This document shows, piece by piece, positions 8,550 through 20,215 of a DNA stretch of 64,000 bases. The stretch is taken from NCBI GenBank assembly GCA_907163375.1, contig CAJQUW010011023.1:310001-374000 (forward strand). The letters run 5' to 3'. Every line of letters starts with the position of its first letter. Positions within the stretch are counted from its first letter, which is position 1. The notes beneath the pieces are model-generated. The model did no database searches. It was given only the letters and a program-made list of their open reading frames with translations, and was not told the origin of the DNA. Source of the stretch: Prostheceraeus crozeri. Its lineage: Eukaryota > Platyhelminthes > Polycladida > Euryleptidae. The position numbers and the translations under genes are program-made.

Positions 8550-10660
8550 CATCTGAAATTTGAGAGACTGATGGTGCTAGGCTACCAATAAGTAATAAAA
8601 GTTCCACCAAATAATTCGCCTGACGATGGTTGGCTGTACCGGTCGAAAGGCCTTGCCTGAATAGACAAAGTTTACCGAAAATCACGGTTTTTTCGGCTTC
8701 TCTCAAATATTGATACAAATAATAAAAGTCTAAGGTGATTTAATCGGATATGTGGCATCACTTACAAATTTTCGGCATCGGCCTTTTTCAAGTGCAGGCC
8801 AGGAAAGCGACACTAAATCATTCCGCCGTGGAGTGTTATTCAGATTGACAGTGTAGCAGACATGTGAGTAGACAGCCAAACAAATAATATAGGTGTCAAT
8901 GAAACTGATTGACAATCAACGGCTCAAGATACTTCACTAAAAAGTGAACATTATTTTCAGGATTTACTTGCCTCTTTCCCAGTCGCTACAGACAAGACGC
9001 AGTTTGCAGATGTCGACAAAACTGTCTGAGATGTAGGTATGCTGCTAAACCCAACACAATTGTTTCACTAAGGTTTTCGTCTATGAGTTTTCTGTACACT
9101 ATGCAACGTGAAATATATCGGTGAAACTTGTAGAACTATGCAATCTAGGTTTTGCGAGCATCTGAGAGATGAAAACTAGTGCTGTTTTCGAAATTCGATT
9201 TCGATTTCGAAAACGTTTCCGAAATGCACCAATTTAATTTTCAAAATCGAAATTTCTTCAAAATTTCGATTTCGAAAATGTTTTTATAATTTTTATCATT
9301 TCGATTTCGAAAATGTTTTTATAATTTCTATAATTTCGATTTCGAAAACGTTTTTATAATTTCGATTTCGAAAATGTTTTTATAATTTCGATTTCGAAAA
9401 TGTTTTTATAATTTCTATAATTTCGATTTCGAAAACGTTTTTATAATTTCGATTTCGATTTCGAAAATGTTTTTATAATTTTTATAATTTCGATTTCGAA
9501 AATGTTTTTATAATTTCTAATTTCGATTTCGATTTCGAAAACGTTTTTACAATTTTTATAATTTCGATTTCGAAAATGTTTTTATAATTTCGATTTCGAT
9601 TTCGAAAACGTTTTTATAATTTCAATAATTTCGATTTCGATTTCGAAACGTTTTTATAATTTTTATAATTTTGATTTCGAAAACGTTTTTATAATTTTTA
9701 TAATTTCGATTTCGATTTCGAAAATGTTTTTATAATTTCTATAATTTCGATTTCGAAAATGTTTTTATAATTTTTATAATTTCGATTTCGATTTCGAAAC
9801 GTTTTTATAATTTTTATAATTTCGATTTCGATTTCGAAAATGTTTTTATAATTTCTATAATTTCGATTTCGAAAATGTTTTTATAATTTTTATAATTTCG
9901 ATTTCTATTTCGAAAACGTTTTTATAATTTTTATAATTTCGATTTCTATTTCGAAAACGTTTTTATAATTTCTATAATTTCGATTTCGAAACGTTTTTAT
10001 AATTTTGATTTCGAAAACGTTTTTATAATTTTTATAATTTTGATTTCGAAAATGAAATCTAGTTGCGAAAACAGCACTAATGAAAACTCTCCCGTGTTTA
10101 AGCACCTATTACACTTTCACAACATTGGTCTACCGCAAGCGCAGACTGACAGATTGACCTTGTCGTGGAGAGTTCTTGACTCAAACCTCCAGCATCCGAA
10201 CGTCAGACGATCTGTTGAAGCGATGCATATTCGTCAAAGCAGCAACATTCTTATGAATGGCTGTTGTGGACGTCAATTGAATGCTTAAATGATCCTTTTT
10301 GCCTGTCTTTTTGGAGGCTCCTCATTTTTATGAGCTTTTCTGATCGATTCTATATTATTTGATTTTACTTCCTTGTAAAGTCTCTTGAGACGTTGATTGG
10401 CCATTAGTTTCATTGGCAGCTCTATTATTATCTTTAGATGTGTATTTACTTGTCTGCTTGCACTGTCAATCTGAATAACACCCCACGGCGGAATGATTTA
10501 GTGTCGCTTTCATGGCCTGCCATTAAATCTGTACTTGACAAAGGCCAAGGCCGAAAATTTGTACGTGATACTACATGTTCGAACTCACCAAAACCGCTTT
10601 CCTGATCTATACATGAATGGCTCGATGGCACTGCTGATTGATTGATTTAATCGGAATGAG
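8550..10660 (+). mobile_element. Penelope-like element remnant (PLE-a) with inverted terminal repeats
   Basis: PLEs are retroelements with a telomerase-related reverse transcriptase and a GIY-YIG endonuclease, often flanked by direct or inverted pseudo-LTRs. Here 8760-8890 is the inverted repeat of about 10,440-10,570 (shared AATCATTCCGCCGTGG in complement). Between them the plus strand codes a GIY-YIG end: CNVKYIGETCRTMQSRF, then EHLRDE, continuing after an 0.9-kb insertion with SPVFKHLLHFH and WRVLDSNLQHPNVRR, and finally ILMNGC. The reverse transcriptase is absent or unrecognisable, so the copy is 5'-truncated and broken in several places. The hAT-like insert at 9177-10,079 is younger. Confidence 0.75.
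9177..10079. mobile_element. hAT-like MITE filled with a TTTCGATTTCGAAAA minisatellite
   Basis: The insert has perfect 14-bp terminal inverted repeats, TAGTGCTGTTTTCG (9177-9190) and its complement (10,066-10,079). It is flanked by identical 8-bp duplications ATGAAAAC (9169-9176 and 10,080-10,087), the hAT signature. Almost the entire interior is an irregular array of TTTCGATTTCGAAAAYG and TTTTTATAATTTYTATAA, about 35 bp per period with many length variants. There is no transposase. The PLE coding sense resumes in the same frame beyond the target duplication, which confirms the limits. Confidence 0.9.
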
Positions 10661-11320
10661 CTGCAAGTAGGATACTGAGTAATTTGTGCCGAATACACCT
10701 ATTTATGCCATGCATAAACCTAGCCACCAGGTCTCCCAGAAGTAAGGACAACACTCGACCGCAAGGTCACTCCATGAGTTGGTAGAAATAGCTTGTAAAT
10801 TTGAACTATCTGTCTAGCCGTAGATATTAATAATTTGCACTGTATCAGCTGACCATCTTTATATCCTCACCATTCATGTGGATAAACATTTCTCATCACC
10901 TTCGCCTCGTCTGCGCCATTTTGTTGCAATAGAAGGAAAGAAATGAGCTTTATTTTAAGATAGTTATAACAATCAATAGTTAGTAACCTGATCTCCATTC
11001 AAGTTCTTCTGTCCAGCTGCACGAACGCAATATACATGAACATGATTTAGATCAAGTAATCCTTATTCCTTAATTGATTTTACAGAGAGTTGTCTCAATG
11101 CGACTTTGCACCAATTACCCAAACTTTTTTAAAATTTAAATGTAACATTCAGCTAAGATGATACTACTTTTTTATAGAGGCAATTATATTGCTGACAATA
11201 AAATCCTTAAATTCTTCATGCCCCAGTTTTTCCACTTGCCTGTAATAGACAGCATATTTGAATTACTATTTTAGTGTCTAAATGTGGTATTTAGTTCCAG
11301 TGTATTTTGTAACATAGTAA
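10661..11320. other. No feature recognised
   Basis: AT-rich spacer. I see no coding or repeat feature. Confidence 0.4.
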
Positions 11321-12927
11321 CTGGGCGACATATACACTCAAGGAACAAATAAAGTACCCGGTGGAAAAAGCTATGTTAACAGTGACAAATTTATCATTTC
11401 AGTCATTTTTTTCTACTCGTTGGTGTGAAATATGAACTGTAGAAGTTAATCAATAGTCAACCCATTAGGTCTCAACCTCACAGCGAGCTTTTCCAAGCGT
11501 TTTGCAGCAAATACAAAGTCATCATTGCAGCATTTGTAGACTTCCATAATGCACGCAAAGCAAACTAGAGCGATTGATAGCTTGCGGACATGCGGTTACT
11601 CGAGACGCTTGGGACGCTCGTGTTTGCTTTGCTTTCAGTGTAGCTGAGGCCTAATGCTGTGATTCCATTCATTGTTCTTTCATGCACATCGAGCTGTACT
11701 CTGTTCAATCCGCTAGCTACATACACCACAATCATTGACAGTATCGTAGCATTAGCAAATTAGTCATGGCGACACGTGGATGTGATTTGACTGAATTCCA
11801 GAGAGGTCAAATCTACGCCTTAAAGTTTCATGCGAATTTTTCAAAACCTAAAATTGCTGAGTGCCTCGAGATATCAGAGAACACAGTCAGAAAGTACCTA
11901 CAGAGGCTATCAGCTGGTGGAGATGCTTGAGCAACCAATAATGCTTCTTGTGGCCGTAGGAAAAGTACAACTGAAGAAGATGACGAGGAAATTTTAACTT
12001 TCTCTTCGAACCATCCTTTTTGCTCTGCCAGAGTAATTAAGCAAAACCTAAATCTAGAATGACGTACCAGAAGGACCGTAACAAATCAGTTGCTGAGCGA
12101 TGGTCTCAAGGCATTTATACCACCTAGAAAGACAGCCTTGACAGCAGATCATGAACATTGACGAGGTGAAAGAAAGTGGTGTTTTCTGACGAATGGAAAT
12201 TCTGCTTCGGTCAGTCACGAGTACAGTATGTCCGTCGATCAATAGGAGATCGATACACGGATCGCTACGTCTGCCGTACTCCGAACAGATCTGTCGCGCA
12301 TGTATGGTGTGGGGTGCATTCTCAAGTAATGGACATACGAACCTGGTGAGAATTCAAGGGAGATTAGATGCACAAAAGTACCACATCGACATCCTTGAAG
12401 GTAATCTTCTTCCAGTATGGAATACAATCACTCAAGCAGGTGGCATCTTCCAGCAAGACAATGCACCGATACATTCGGCGAACCGGACAAAACTGTTCCT
12501 TCAACACAATGGAATCCCTACCTTAGACTGGCCTGCATTTAGTCCAGACATGAATCCCATCGAACACGTGTGGGCACAGATGGAACTGAAACTCCAAAGA
12601 GAATGTGAGGACCCAGAAGACAGTGACCAACTCTTTGCTACGCTTGATGTCATTTGGAATGAACTGATGGATGATGTCAATTATCGAGCTTCTCTTATCA
12701 GTTCAATGCATGATCGCGTAGAATCAGTACTGGATGCTGAAGGTGATTTTACGAGATTTCGACTGTTTTGTATGTACTAGTACGCCTTTCGTGACTTGAT
12801 ACGTGTATTGATATTGTTTCTGTGATCGACTCTGAAGCACAAGTAGTGCATATTGTCTTGTTGTTTTCGAAATAGAGTTAAATGTCTAACCGGGTACTTT
12901 ATTTTTTCCTTGAGTGTATGTCGCCCA
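11321..12927 (+). mobile_element. Tc1-family transposon, near full length but dead
   Basis: Terminal inverted repeats of about 40 bp (CTGGGCGACATA, TACACTCAAGGAA and AAAGTACCCGGT at 11,321-11,362; complement at 12,889-12,927) enclose a 1.6-kb body, the usual Tc1 length. A transposase reading lies on the plus strand. The decamer CTGGGCGACA also recurs just outside (12,946 and, as complement, about 13,476), so the outermost part of the TIR may belong to an older element into which Tc1 jumped; the core terminus CACTCAAGGAA next to TA is the safer boundary. Confidence 0.85.
11766..12780 (+). pseudogene. Tc1 transposase (DD34E), disrupted
   Basis: A Tc1 transposase cuts and pastes its element using a paired helix-turn-helix DNA-binding domain and an RNase H-like DDE core. 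The reading starts at ATG 11,766 (MATRGCDLTEFQRGQ, then KPKIAECLEISENTVRKYLQ, an HTH), with in-frame stops at 11,928, 12,060 and 12,159. A frame change follows before VFSDEWKF (first D) and another before MVWGAFSSNG. The last open stretch, to the stop at 12,778-12,780, contains FQQDNAPIHSA (second D) and WPAFSPDMNPIEHVWAQME (E). The catalytic residues are still visible but at least three stops and two frameshifts make it inactive. Confidence 0.9.
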
Positions 12928-14310
12928 GACATTGAAATTTCGAAGTACTGGGCGACAGTGCAATTTGATACTTCGTATTACATGGTGAGGAATATATTCA
13001 TTTGTGTTGTGAGCCATTAGGCCTACTAGCAAAGCGATCTGCTGAGTGCTTATTCTTTTAGATCAATATGTCAATATCACTCAATAAATTCCGAGTCTTC
13101 TGACAGCAAGGTATCAGGGTTTGGTATTGGTTCGTGTAGATGTCTCCAGTCTCCATCAATAGAGGAGAGCAGCGTGATAAAGCTGTGTCTGTTACAGTGA
13201 TGCGTGTGAGTTGTATGAAGTGAGTCACGCAAGGTAAATTGTAGACTGCGATGCGAATGCGATGATCGATTTGCTTTACTCAATCGACTTTACTAAACTC
13301 AACAACGAATGTGTACGTGCTACTCCAGAGGAATCTTGTCAAACTGTTTGAGTTTCTTGAATGATTTTGCACATAGTGATTGTTTCACCGTACAAACATT
13401 TAACTTTTAAAGATTTATTCAGGCAAAAATGAGCAAATCTAGTAGAGTCCGTCATACGGCACCTATTTTGCATCAATGTCGCCCACTGAAGTTTCCATAA
13501 AAAGTACTCTATAGCTCTCGAGCGAAATTTCGCCAATGCTCGATGAGTTGTTCAACATGTTTAAGTGGAAGTATTAAACCATGAAAGAATAAGTAAAGCT
13601 ATCGATCTTGAGAACAACATTCCCGATTTACTTCATTTTAGTGAAATCATCCACTCATTTAAAATATCACTGGTCAGATTTATTATATCAGCAATGAGCT
13701 AAATTTGAACTTGTATTTGTCAAGCATTCAATCTTCAAGCAAAGTATCATCTCCATTTATTCTACTCCTCAATTTGACGGTGGTATCTATCACCGACTCT
13801 GTCTAGACGAAGCTTGTCGAAGGCGACTCATGAGTGAGTCGATAATCGCGTGCACTGCCAATTCAGTTATAGTATTAATGATAGATTTCTTTTCTCCGTC
13901 TAAAAGAATCCACTTCAGTTGGAAATAGTCGCTATTTAAAGATGCTAGCGAATCTTAATAATTTCACATTGATTCATTTATAGAATCTAGGAAATGCGCA
14001 ATTTAACCAAAACGACCATACGAAATGAAATCATTTGACTGAATTTGATTTTCAATAGCATACTTAGTAACGGTGAACGGATTTATTATTTATGAATTTT
14101 GACAGTCTGTCTTTATTATATAGATTATTATCATATTCTATTAAGCAACTTAACTAATCCAAAATTGTTTATTTGCGTCAAGGATACGGCATATCTGTTC
14201 TATTTCTTCACATCCACAATTAAGAATGTGAAGACATAGCTAGAGAATATTTTTAGAAATGGAAACCAACCGAGATTTTCAGACGTTTTGTGGTCGGGTG
14301 AGGTGACAGT
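12928..14310. other. No gene recognised
   Basis: Apart from the CTGGGCGACA repeats near 12,946 and 13,476 there is only AT-rich sequence with short frames that resemble nothing I know. Confidence 0.4.
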
Positions 14311-14324
14311 CTAGGTTATTGAGT

Positions 14325-14600
14325 TGGCCAGCATCAGCCCAATTTTTTCAGGTGCAGGGATGGTTTAGGCGCTGGGGCTGGCCTTAATCAGGCCAATTTT
14401 GGTCCAGTGCAGGGACGGTTGATGCACTGGGGCTGGCCAGCATCAGCCCAATTTTGTCAGGTACAGGGACGGTTTAGGCACTGGGGCTGGTCAGCATCAG
14501 GCCAATTTTGGTCCAGTGCAGGGACGGTTGATGCACTGGGGCTGGCCAGCATCAGCCCAATTTTGTCAGGTACAGGGACGGTTTAGGCACTGGGGCTAAC
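14325..14600 (+). repeat. 54-55-bp minisatellite in alternating A-B arrangement
   Basis: Five monomers of about 54 bp (GGCTGGCCAGCATCAGCCCA, then ATTTTG) alternate between a form with TCAGGTACAGGGACGG followed by TTTAGGCACTGG and a form with GTCCAGTGCAGGGACGG followed by TTGATGCACTGG. The real unit is therefore a ~110-bp dimer. The array is markedly GC-richer than its surroundings. Confidence 0.85.
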
Positions 14601-15985
14601 CTACATTGTGTAGACCAGTCGGTACGTATGGTTTTTATTGGGCTGGCCCGACTGCACGAGCCACACCTCAAACCTGAATCTCACACCATTCCGACTTGCG
14701 GAGTCGGTCCATTTCTATTCGCTCACGAGGACTCTTAGCGGTTTCAGTTTGCTGCATTGAAGATCGGAGTGCAGCTTTGAAGCTGGAATGTCATTACTAT
14801 TCACTTAGTCATATATTCATGTGACTTGTGTTACTTCACTGATTTAATAGTGCAGAGATTCAACAGACATTGATTTCAATTTATCATCGTTCAAGTTTCC
14901 ATTTTCTCTAACTATCACGTAATTTGGAATGGGCGGTAGGAATGGGATTGGACAGAAGGCGAGGTTTCATCACGAACTCTGCTAGTAGCAGAGCACTCAC
15001 TGCATCATCGACTTTACTCATCAATTTTGAACGGAGATCTTTCGTGACGAGGGATCGCTGCTGCAGACAAGAGATGAAAATTCTCTGCCGTGTCTCGCAG
15101 TATACCAGAAAATTGGCGCAGTAGAAACTCGGATTTTGCTAACGAGGTCGACGCGCAGATCACAACAACGTACTGATTTTCTCATCCTTCTTGTCTCTTC
15201 CTGCTCTTCTCTCTGTCTGAGGGTTCGGCTGAGCTAAATCTTGGATGTAAATTGCAATTTAATTGCAATATTTACTACTATTTGTAGCAAATTGTAATTA
15301 TACTGCGTGAATAAAAAGTGTTTCATTTTCAGGGAATTATCATCAAAAGTTGCAATTAATTTTGATGGCATCGCAGTTACAGACATTCACATCGATGATA
15401 TTTACAGCACTAACTCAAATTGGGCGCCTTCCTGTTGAAAAAACAGAGAATAGTTGCTGGCAGCTGAAGGGGGTTATTGGATTTCATTCTGAAAGTAAAT
15501 TTGTGTGGTCTCTCCGATAAAAAGTTTGCCACTTGAAATGTAGAGCTTATTGCTAAAAGTATTTACAATGTACTGCATATCCGAGCTTTCTCGAGCTGGC
15601 TCGCGTTCCGTTCTCTTTGGATTTAGTATTTAACTTTTTATTGGAGAGACGAGACGGATTTACCTTCATGCTGAGATTTGCAATTAGGCTATGCTGGCAC
15701 GATGTCTACTGGCTTTCACTCTCTGTATGGCTGTAAGTTTAACTAGGAAGTCGTGACGATACTGAGAGATGTCAATTGTGCCTGTTGATGATTCCTGGAT
15801 CAATGGAAGCTATTCAGGTCCGTTCGAATCCTTCAACTAAGGATGCAGCTTAGTATTTGATGACTCGATCTATAATAACAAAGAAATCACATATACTCCG
15901 ACAAGTGTGAGGTGTAAAAGTTGTTACGATCTCTTATCGCTTCCCATAGGATCAACCAATTCATCGAATTGTCCGATTTTCATTA
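14601..15985. other. No gene recognised
   Basis: Mixed-composition DNA with a 66-codon frame at 14,924-15,124 lacking any family motif. I see no splice-bounded exon that I would trust. Confidence 0.4.
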
Positions 15986-15989
15986 AGGA

Positions 15990-16207
15990 TGGCTGGTTTG
16001 GGTATGTGAAAGAGCGGATGATATTGTGAAAGGAGTTGAAAAGATGGAAGTAGGCGATTGTCGGCCAGTAGGAAGACTGAAGAAGTCATGGAAGATCTCA
16101 AGAAGCTTGAAATCAGTGAAGATCTTGCCTTGGACCGAAACAGCTGGAGGAGAGCCATCAACCGTCCAACTCCGTCAAGGAACTCAAGGACGCTAAGTGA
16201 GGAGTGA
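15990..16207 (+). pseudogene. LINE reverse transcriptase C-terminal tail fragment
   Basis: The plus strand reads GWFGYVKER, then (next frame) DDIVKGVEKMEVGDCRPVGR, then (third frame) VMEDLKKLEISEDLALDR followed by NSWRRAINRPTPSR and a stop at 16,205-16,207. This order (RxxWFGHV, D-W/I-V-K, GRPxKxW, ALDRxxWRRAI) is the standard tail after the RT domain in several LINE clades. Two frameshifts separate the pieces. Right after the stop comes GAGTGAGTGAGTGA, the same short-repeat tail as the LINE end at 48.6 kb, so both probably belong to related families. A 138-codon minus-strand frame over it is a shadow. Confidence 0.8.
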
Positions 16208-17500
16208 GTGAGTGATGACCCGTGCTGCAGTGAGGATGGCTCCATCCTGCTCATAATGTCTGCCTCGGCTTCGCTTCGTCGGAGAATAGCAAGCTTCTGT
16301 CCACTAATGTCGACGTTCAGGACGTCTGTAAAGTCTATTATAGACCATGCCGCGACGGTCATGCGATCATGAGACATTTCGATGAAAACCTCTGTATTCT
16401 CAATGCTCCACGCAGATTGTGTTTGTTCACAATTCCTTTAATATGAAATTTGGGATCTCTAATTGCATTTACATGTACACAATTCGTGTGACTCATGTTG
16501 TGATTATATCCAAATGCCATTCGTATCATAATGCAATGTCCTCTCCTTCCAGTGTTTAATGGATTTACACTGTCTGCATTCATGTTGTAAAATCTTGTTG
16601 CCATACTCACGTTCTCTTATCGAGAAATATCTCTGAAACAACGAAGTTCGCAAAATAGTCGAAACGAAAACCAATAGTTAATGTTAACCATCTGTTGCAT
16701 ATTTTAACTTCCACAAATTCAAGATATTTGCCAAACTGCATTCTTAAGCAATAATGTTCGAAATCAGAAACATTAAAATACGTTAGAAATCATGGGCTTT
16801 TAATACCGGGATTAATAATCCGTTATGATAGAGCCCGACAGCCAAAGAGCGTATATAGAAGGAATAAGGCCGAAAATTATACTTTCAGAATGATGTGCAC
16901 CCTCTGCCGAGTTCTGCCCGATTCCTCTTCTTGTCAGACAATTTCCTTTGTTTTTCTGATTTAGCGAAAAGTATTAAATCCATAACTATAATTTTGACAT
17001 GGAATGTCTTCAGGTCATTTCTTATCATGTTCCTGAACCTTCGTTGATGAAGCTAAACACATTCAGATTTAGCTGACTTAATAGTGTCAAACTCAATATT
17101 TTGGCCAATTTAGCCACATCTGACCGCATTCTCGCAGACATCATTGATCAAAAGTGTGATAATATCACATAGGCCTATTTGATAGAAATGGCTAATTATG
17201 GCTGTCCACTTAGTACGTTTCCCCTTTTGAGAGAAAACATAGAAAGTCTCATTTTTGCTGAAAATTTCAGTCTGCTTCCCATTGGATATTCGTGCGTTTT
17301 TCTTTTATTCTGTCTAACAAGATGAACCTGATAGAGCTTAGAAAACAGACATTCCCTACAAGAAGTCGTCCTGACTGTTTTTGTGCATTATTAGCAAATT
17401 ACATTGATGGCTATAAAAAGAAATAGAGAAACAAAAACGACAAGCAGATTGCCTCGGCAGTTAAGTGATGCCGTTTACAATGGGAAGCATCGTGGGGAGC
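16208..17500. other. No feature recognised
   Basis: AT-rich stretch. I found neither repeats nor exons. Confidence 0.4.
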
Positions 17501-17504
17501 CCTT

Positions 17505-17975
17505 TTACCAGACTGAAGCGTTTCCACGTTGGATAGTGACGGCCAGACGTTGGAATACGTGAGTTGCTGCTGGTCCATTAGTGCTGGGGAGGTGGTCGGC
17601 GATCCTTTTCATTGTTACGATGGCGTCGTCGACCCATCCTCCAAGCGTCTCCACTGCCAGGGGGATAAAGGTGATCACGGCGTCTGAACAGTGGGATCCG
17701 TGGACACAGCAGCTAGTGCGTTGCCGTGACTGGTGGAGCTGAATGAGATGAGAGTGGACTGCAGGGGTGAGACGGCGGTCACATCTAGGGCCGCTGCATG
17801 ACCTCGGCTCCAAGTGGGGATGAACACCTCTGGAGGGCGAGCTTGAGAGCCTGGGATGAGGTTGCACTGGCAGTCGGAGTGCTGACGAGATTCATCAACG
17901 TTTGGGACTTTGCTTCCTTGCATTTGGTTCGCAAGATGATCTAGTCCCATTGTTAGACAGATTACTGGTGAATTA
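17505..17975 (-). pseudogene. Retroelement C-terminal domain fragment (endonuclease-like)
   Basis: Two overlapping minus-strand frames together show a conserved pattern that I associate with a C-terminal domain of retroelement polyproteins in aquatic invertebrates. One has NLIPGSQARPPEVFIP, then GHAAALDVTAVSPLQ. The other has ITFIPLAVETLGGW and HVFQRLAVTIQRGNA. The RPxxV and ALDVT motifs resemble a PD-(D/E)XK nuclease core, but that is inference. Only the end of the element remains and it is broken at least once. The family (non-LTR or tyrosine-recombinase type) cannot be assigned from this piece. A family A SINE follows directly downstream. Confidence 0.5.
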
Positions 17976-17980
17976 TGTGG

Positions 17981-18172
17981 TCTCCGTGGCACAGTGGTTA
18001 AGTGCTTGGCCTAGCGATCTTCTGGTCCAGAGGTCGAGCCCCGAAAGTGTCACTGGGAGTTGTTAGGAAGGGTATCCGGACTAAAAGATCACAACCCCCC
18101 CAGAAAATGTCTGACTGCGTCAGCACCGTCCAAGCCCCCAGAAAGGGGGAGCATTGACGTTAAAGCTTCATT
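17981..18172 (+). mobile_element. tRNA-derived SINE, family A
   Basis: A box TGGCACAGTGG and B-box-like GGTCGAGCCCC lie 40-60 bp from the start. They are followed by GTGTCACTGGGAGT, AAGGGTATCCGGAC, GTCTGACTGCGTCAGC and the end GACGTTAAA. Nearly complete, with several substitutions relative to the 49.3 and 59.2 kb copies. Confidence 0.9.
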
Positions 18173-19044
18173 GTCAGACAAATAGCCGAATATTGAATCG
18201 GATGCTGAACGAGGAGAATCTAAATCAGATCACAGGATATGCGCAAGCATGTTGAAATGTGAAGATCGCTACAAGCACACGCTTCACTTGCGATCACATC
18301 TATTCATGTGAAGTATTTTCACATAGAAGAATTTCTGACTGATTATCATTGGAATGACGTGAATTATTGATGGAAGATGGAAAGAGGATTTCATAGATGT
18401 TGGATAAATATTTGTCACCTAAATCTTTCCGACGACTTCAGTGATCAGTTAATCCGTTAATATTCTTAATTCAAATCACTGTGCTGGCAGATCGTCACGA
18501 GTTGGCTGATAAATACTCACTGAGATGATCCTTCTCACTGCCATGATATTCTCCAAGACTTTACGAGTGACTTTGTTTGATCGTCGAAATTTGATATTTT
18601 TCTCTCGTCACTCTCACATCGATTAGCATTTGATTGCAATTCCGCGGAATGTCGTAGCCTCTGCTCGCATGAATATCGACTTGGGGAAGTGATTTCCTGA
18701 TAGAGGTGTCTGAAAACAAAGTCTACAAGATATTTCCTTCTGTATGTGATGCCGTCAGAAGTCTTCTACTTGGCGAAGTTGTGAGATTGGGTTCTAGTGA
18801 TTTTATCTTCACGAAATCGACTATATCGGAGGTGAAGTCGCGAAATTTCAATGTCATTGTGGTCCGCGTCGTCAACTTGTCTTTAACGTGTAAGATAACG
18901 AGTTCTAGGTCGACGCAGACATCCAGACGGACCGCTCCTTCCACGTGCTGTATCATCGACCTGAGGTCCGAAAACACACGAATTATGGTCGCGCCAAGCA
19001 TCTTGCTTGTATTAGATGTAATCAAATGATGCTGCAATGTATAT
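18173..19044. other. No gene recognised
   Basis: Two fully overlapping frames of about 105 codons (18,706-19,037) occur on opposite strands. Neither has a family motif, and codon content does not favour one. The stretch is GC-richer than its neighbours and abuts a PLE-type terminal repeat, so it may be decayed element sequence. Confidence 0.35.
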
Positions 19045-20215
19045 TCAGTGGAATTCTACTCATTTTTGATAAAAATAAGAAGACAAACTTAATATTTCGA
19101 CCATCTGAAGTGGCCATCGTCAGAAATCTATTTACTCTAATTCCTGCTTTAGATTCAAATTACAAAAATATAGAAACGATAGTAGGCTATACACATAGAA
19201 ATTAACAATACCATAGAAAGTCCCAGAATGGAAATTGCATGAAAATTATGGCACACGTCGGGGGAACTTAGTTGGGGCAAAATGCAAATTGTGCGAGCTG
19301 GCTTTCTTGTTTTCTGGTTGGCATCTTTAGTTATGAAGCCAATTTATGATCTGGATTGTTGCCCCTAGTCCAAAGATCATGTACTCAAAAGCAATAATGA
19401 ATTTACAAAATACTGCGGCGACAGGATGACAAAGAAGGAAATCCTTTAAAACGTTCTGTACGTTCGTCATTCTGAAATATCGCTCTTATAATCTATCAAG
19501 AGTATAATCAGACACCTGTGCAACTTGTAATGTCGATTTACAGAACATGCATTCCTCCAGCTTAAGATCAGAGGCCAAGAAATCTTCGGGTATTCATTTT
19601 GCTTTAAAGGGCACCCGCGTTCATTATATTTGAAAATTTTCAAAATCTCTGCATGCATTCGAATATCAGCTGCCAAAATATCATCAAACTACATCACACA
19701 AGTCATTCAATAATTAATTGAAGAGTTCCAGCGACATTTCATTTATCTGAGAAATGATTGTAGGTAAAGAAGCTTTCAGTGTGTTTATTCCAAAAAAGCG
19801 GTTGAAGGAGAAATTATTCAATAATCAGAAACTTTTTCTGTGAATTCTTAAGATGTTCTTCCAACCAATTACTTTCGACCACTTTCAATGATGACTCTGC
19901 AAACCAAATATTAATTCGTGTTCCAGTGTTGAAAAATCTGTCAATGACTGCTACAAATAGACACAGTATATTAATCCGCGGAATAATAGGCTAATTCACA
20001 TGAAACAATGCCGCCATCTCACTTAAAATTCTCTTCATGAAGATCCTGCAATTTGCTGCCAACAACTTCCACAACCAACTTGGCAAATAGTTTAACTATG
20101 ATATAATGTTTTAGATCGAAGCAGATCTACAAACCATAGCATTTTCCATGTGCCATTATTGTGCATAGGCAAGATATCAAACTCCCATTCTAGTGTACTA
20201 TTATCTACTTCTATG

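Noticed and set aside
15961-16377. A 138-codon minus-strand gene
   Set aside because: It is the shadow of the LINE tail that reads ALDRNSWRRAINRPTPSR on the plus strand.
18706-19037. Protein-coding gene (107 or 104 codons on opposite strands)
   Set aside because: Two completely overlapping frames without family motif or splice signals. Probably chance openness in GC-richer sequence.
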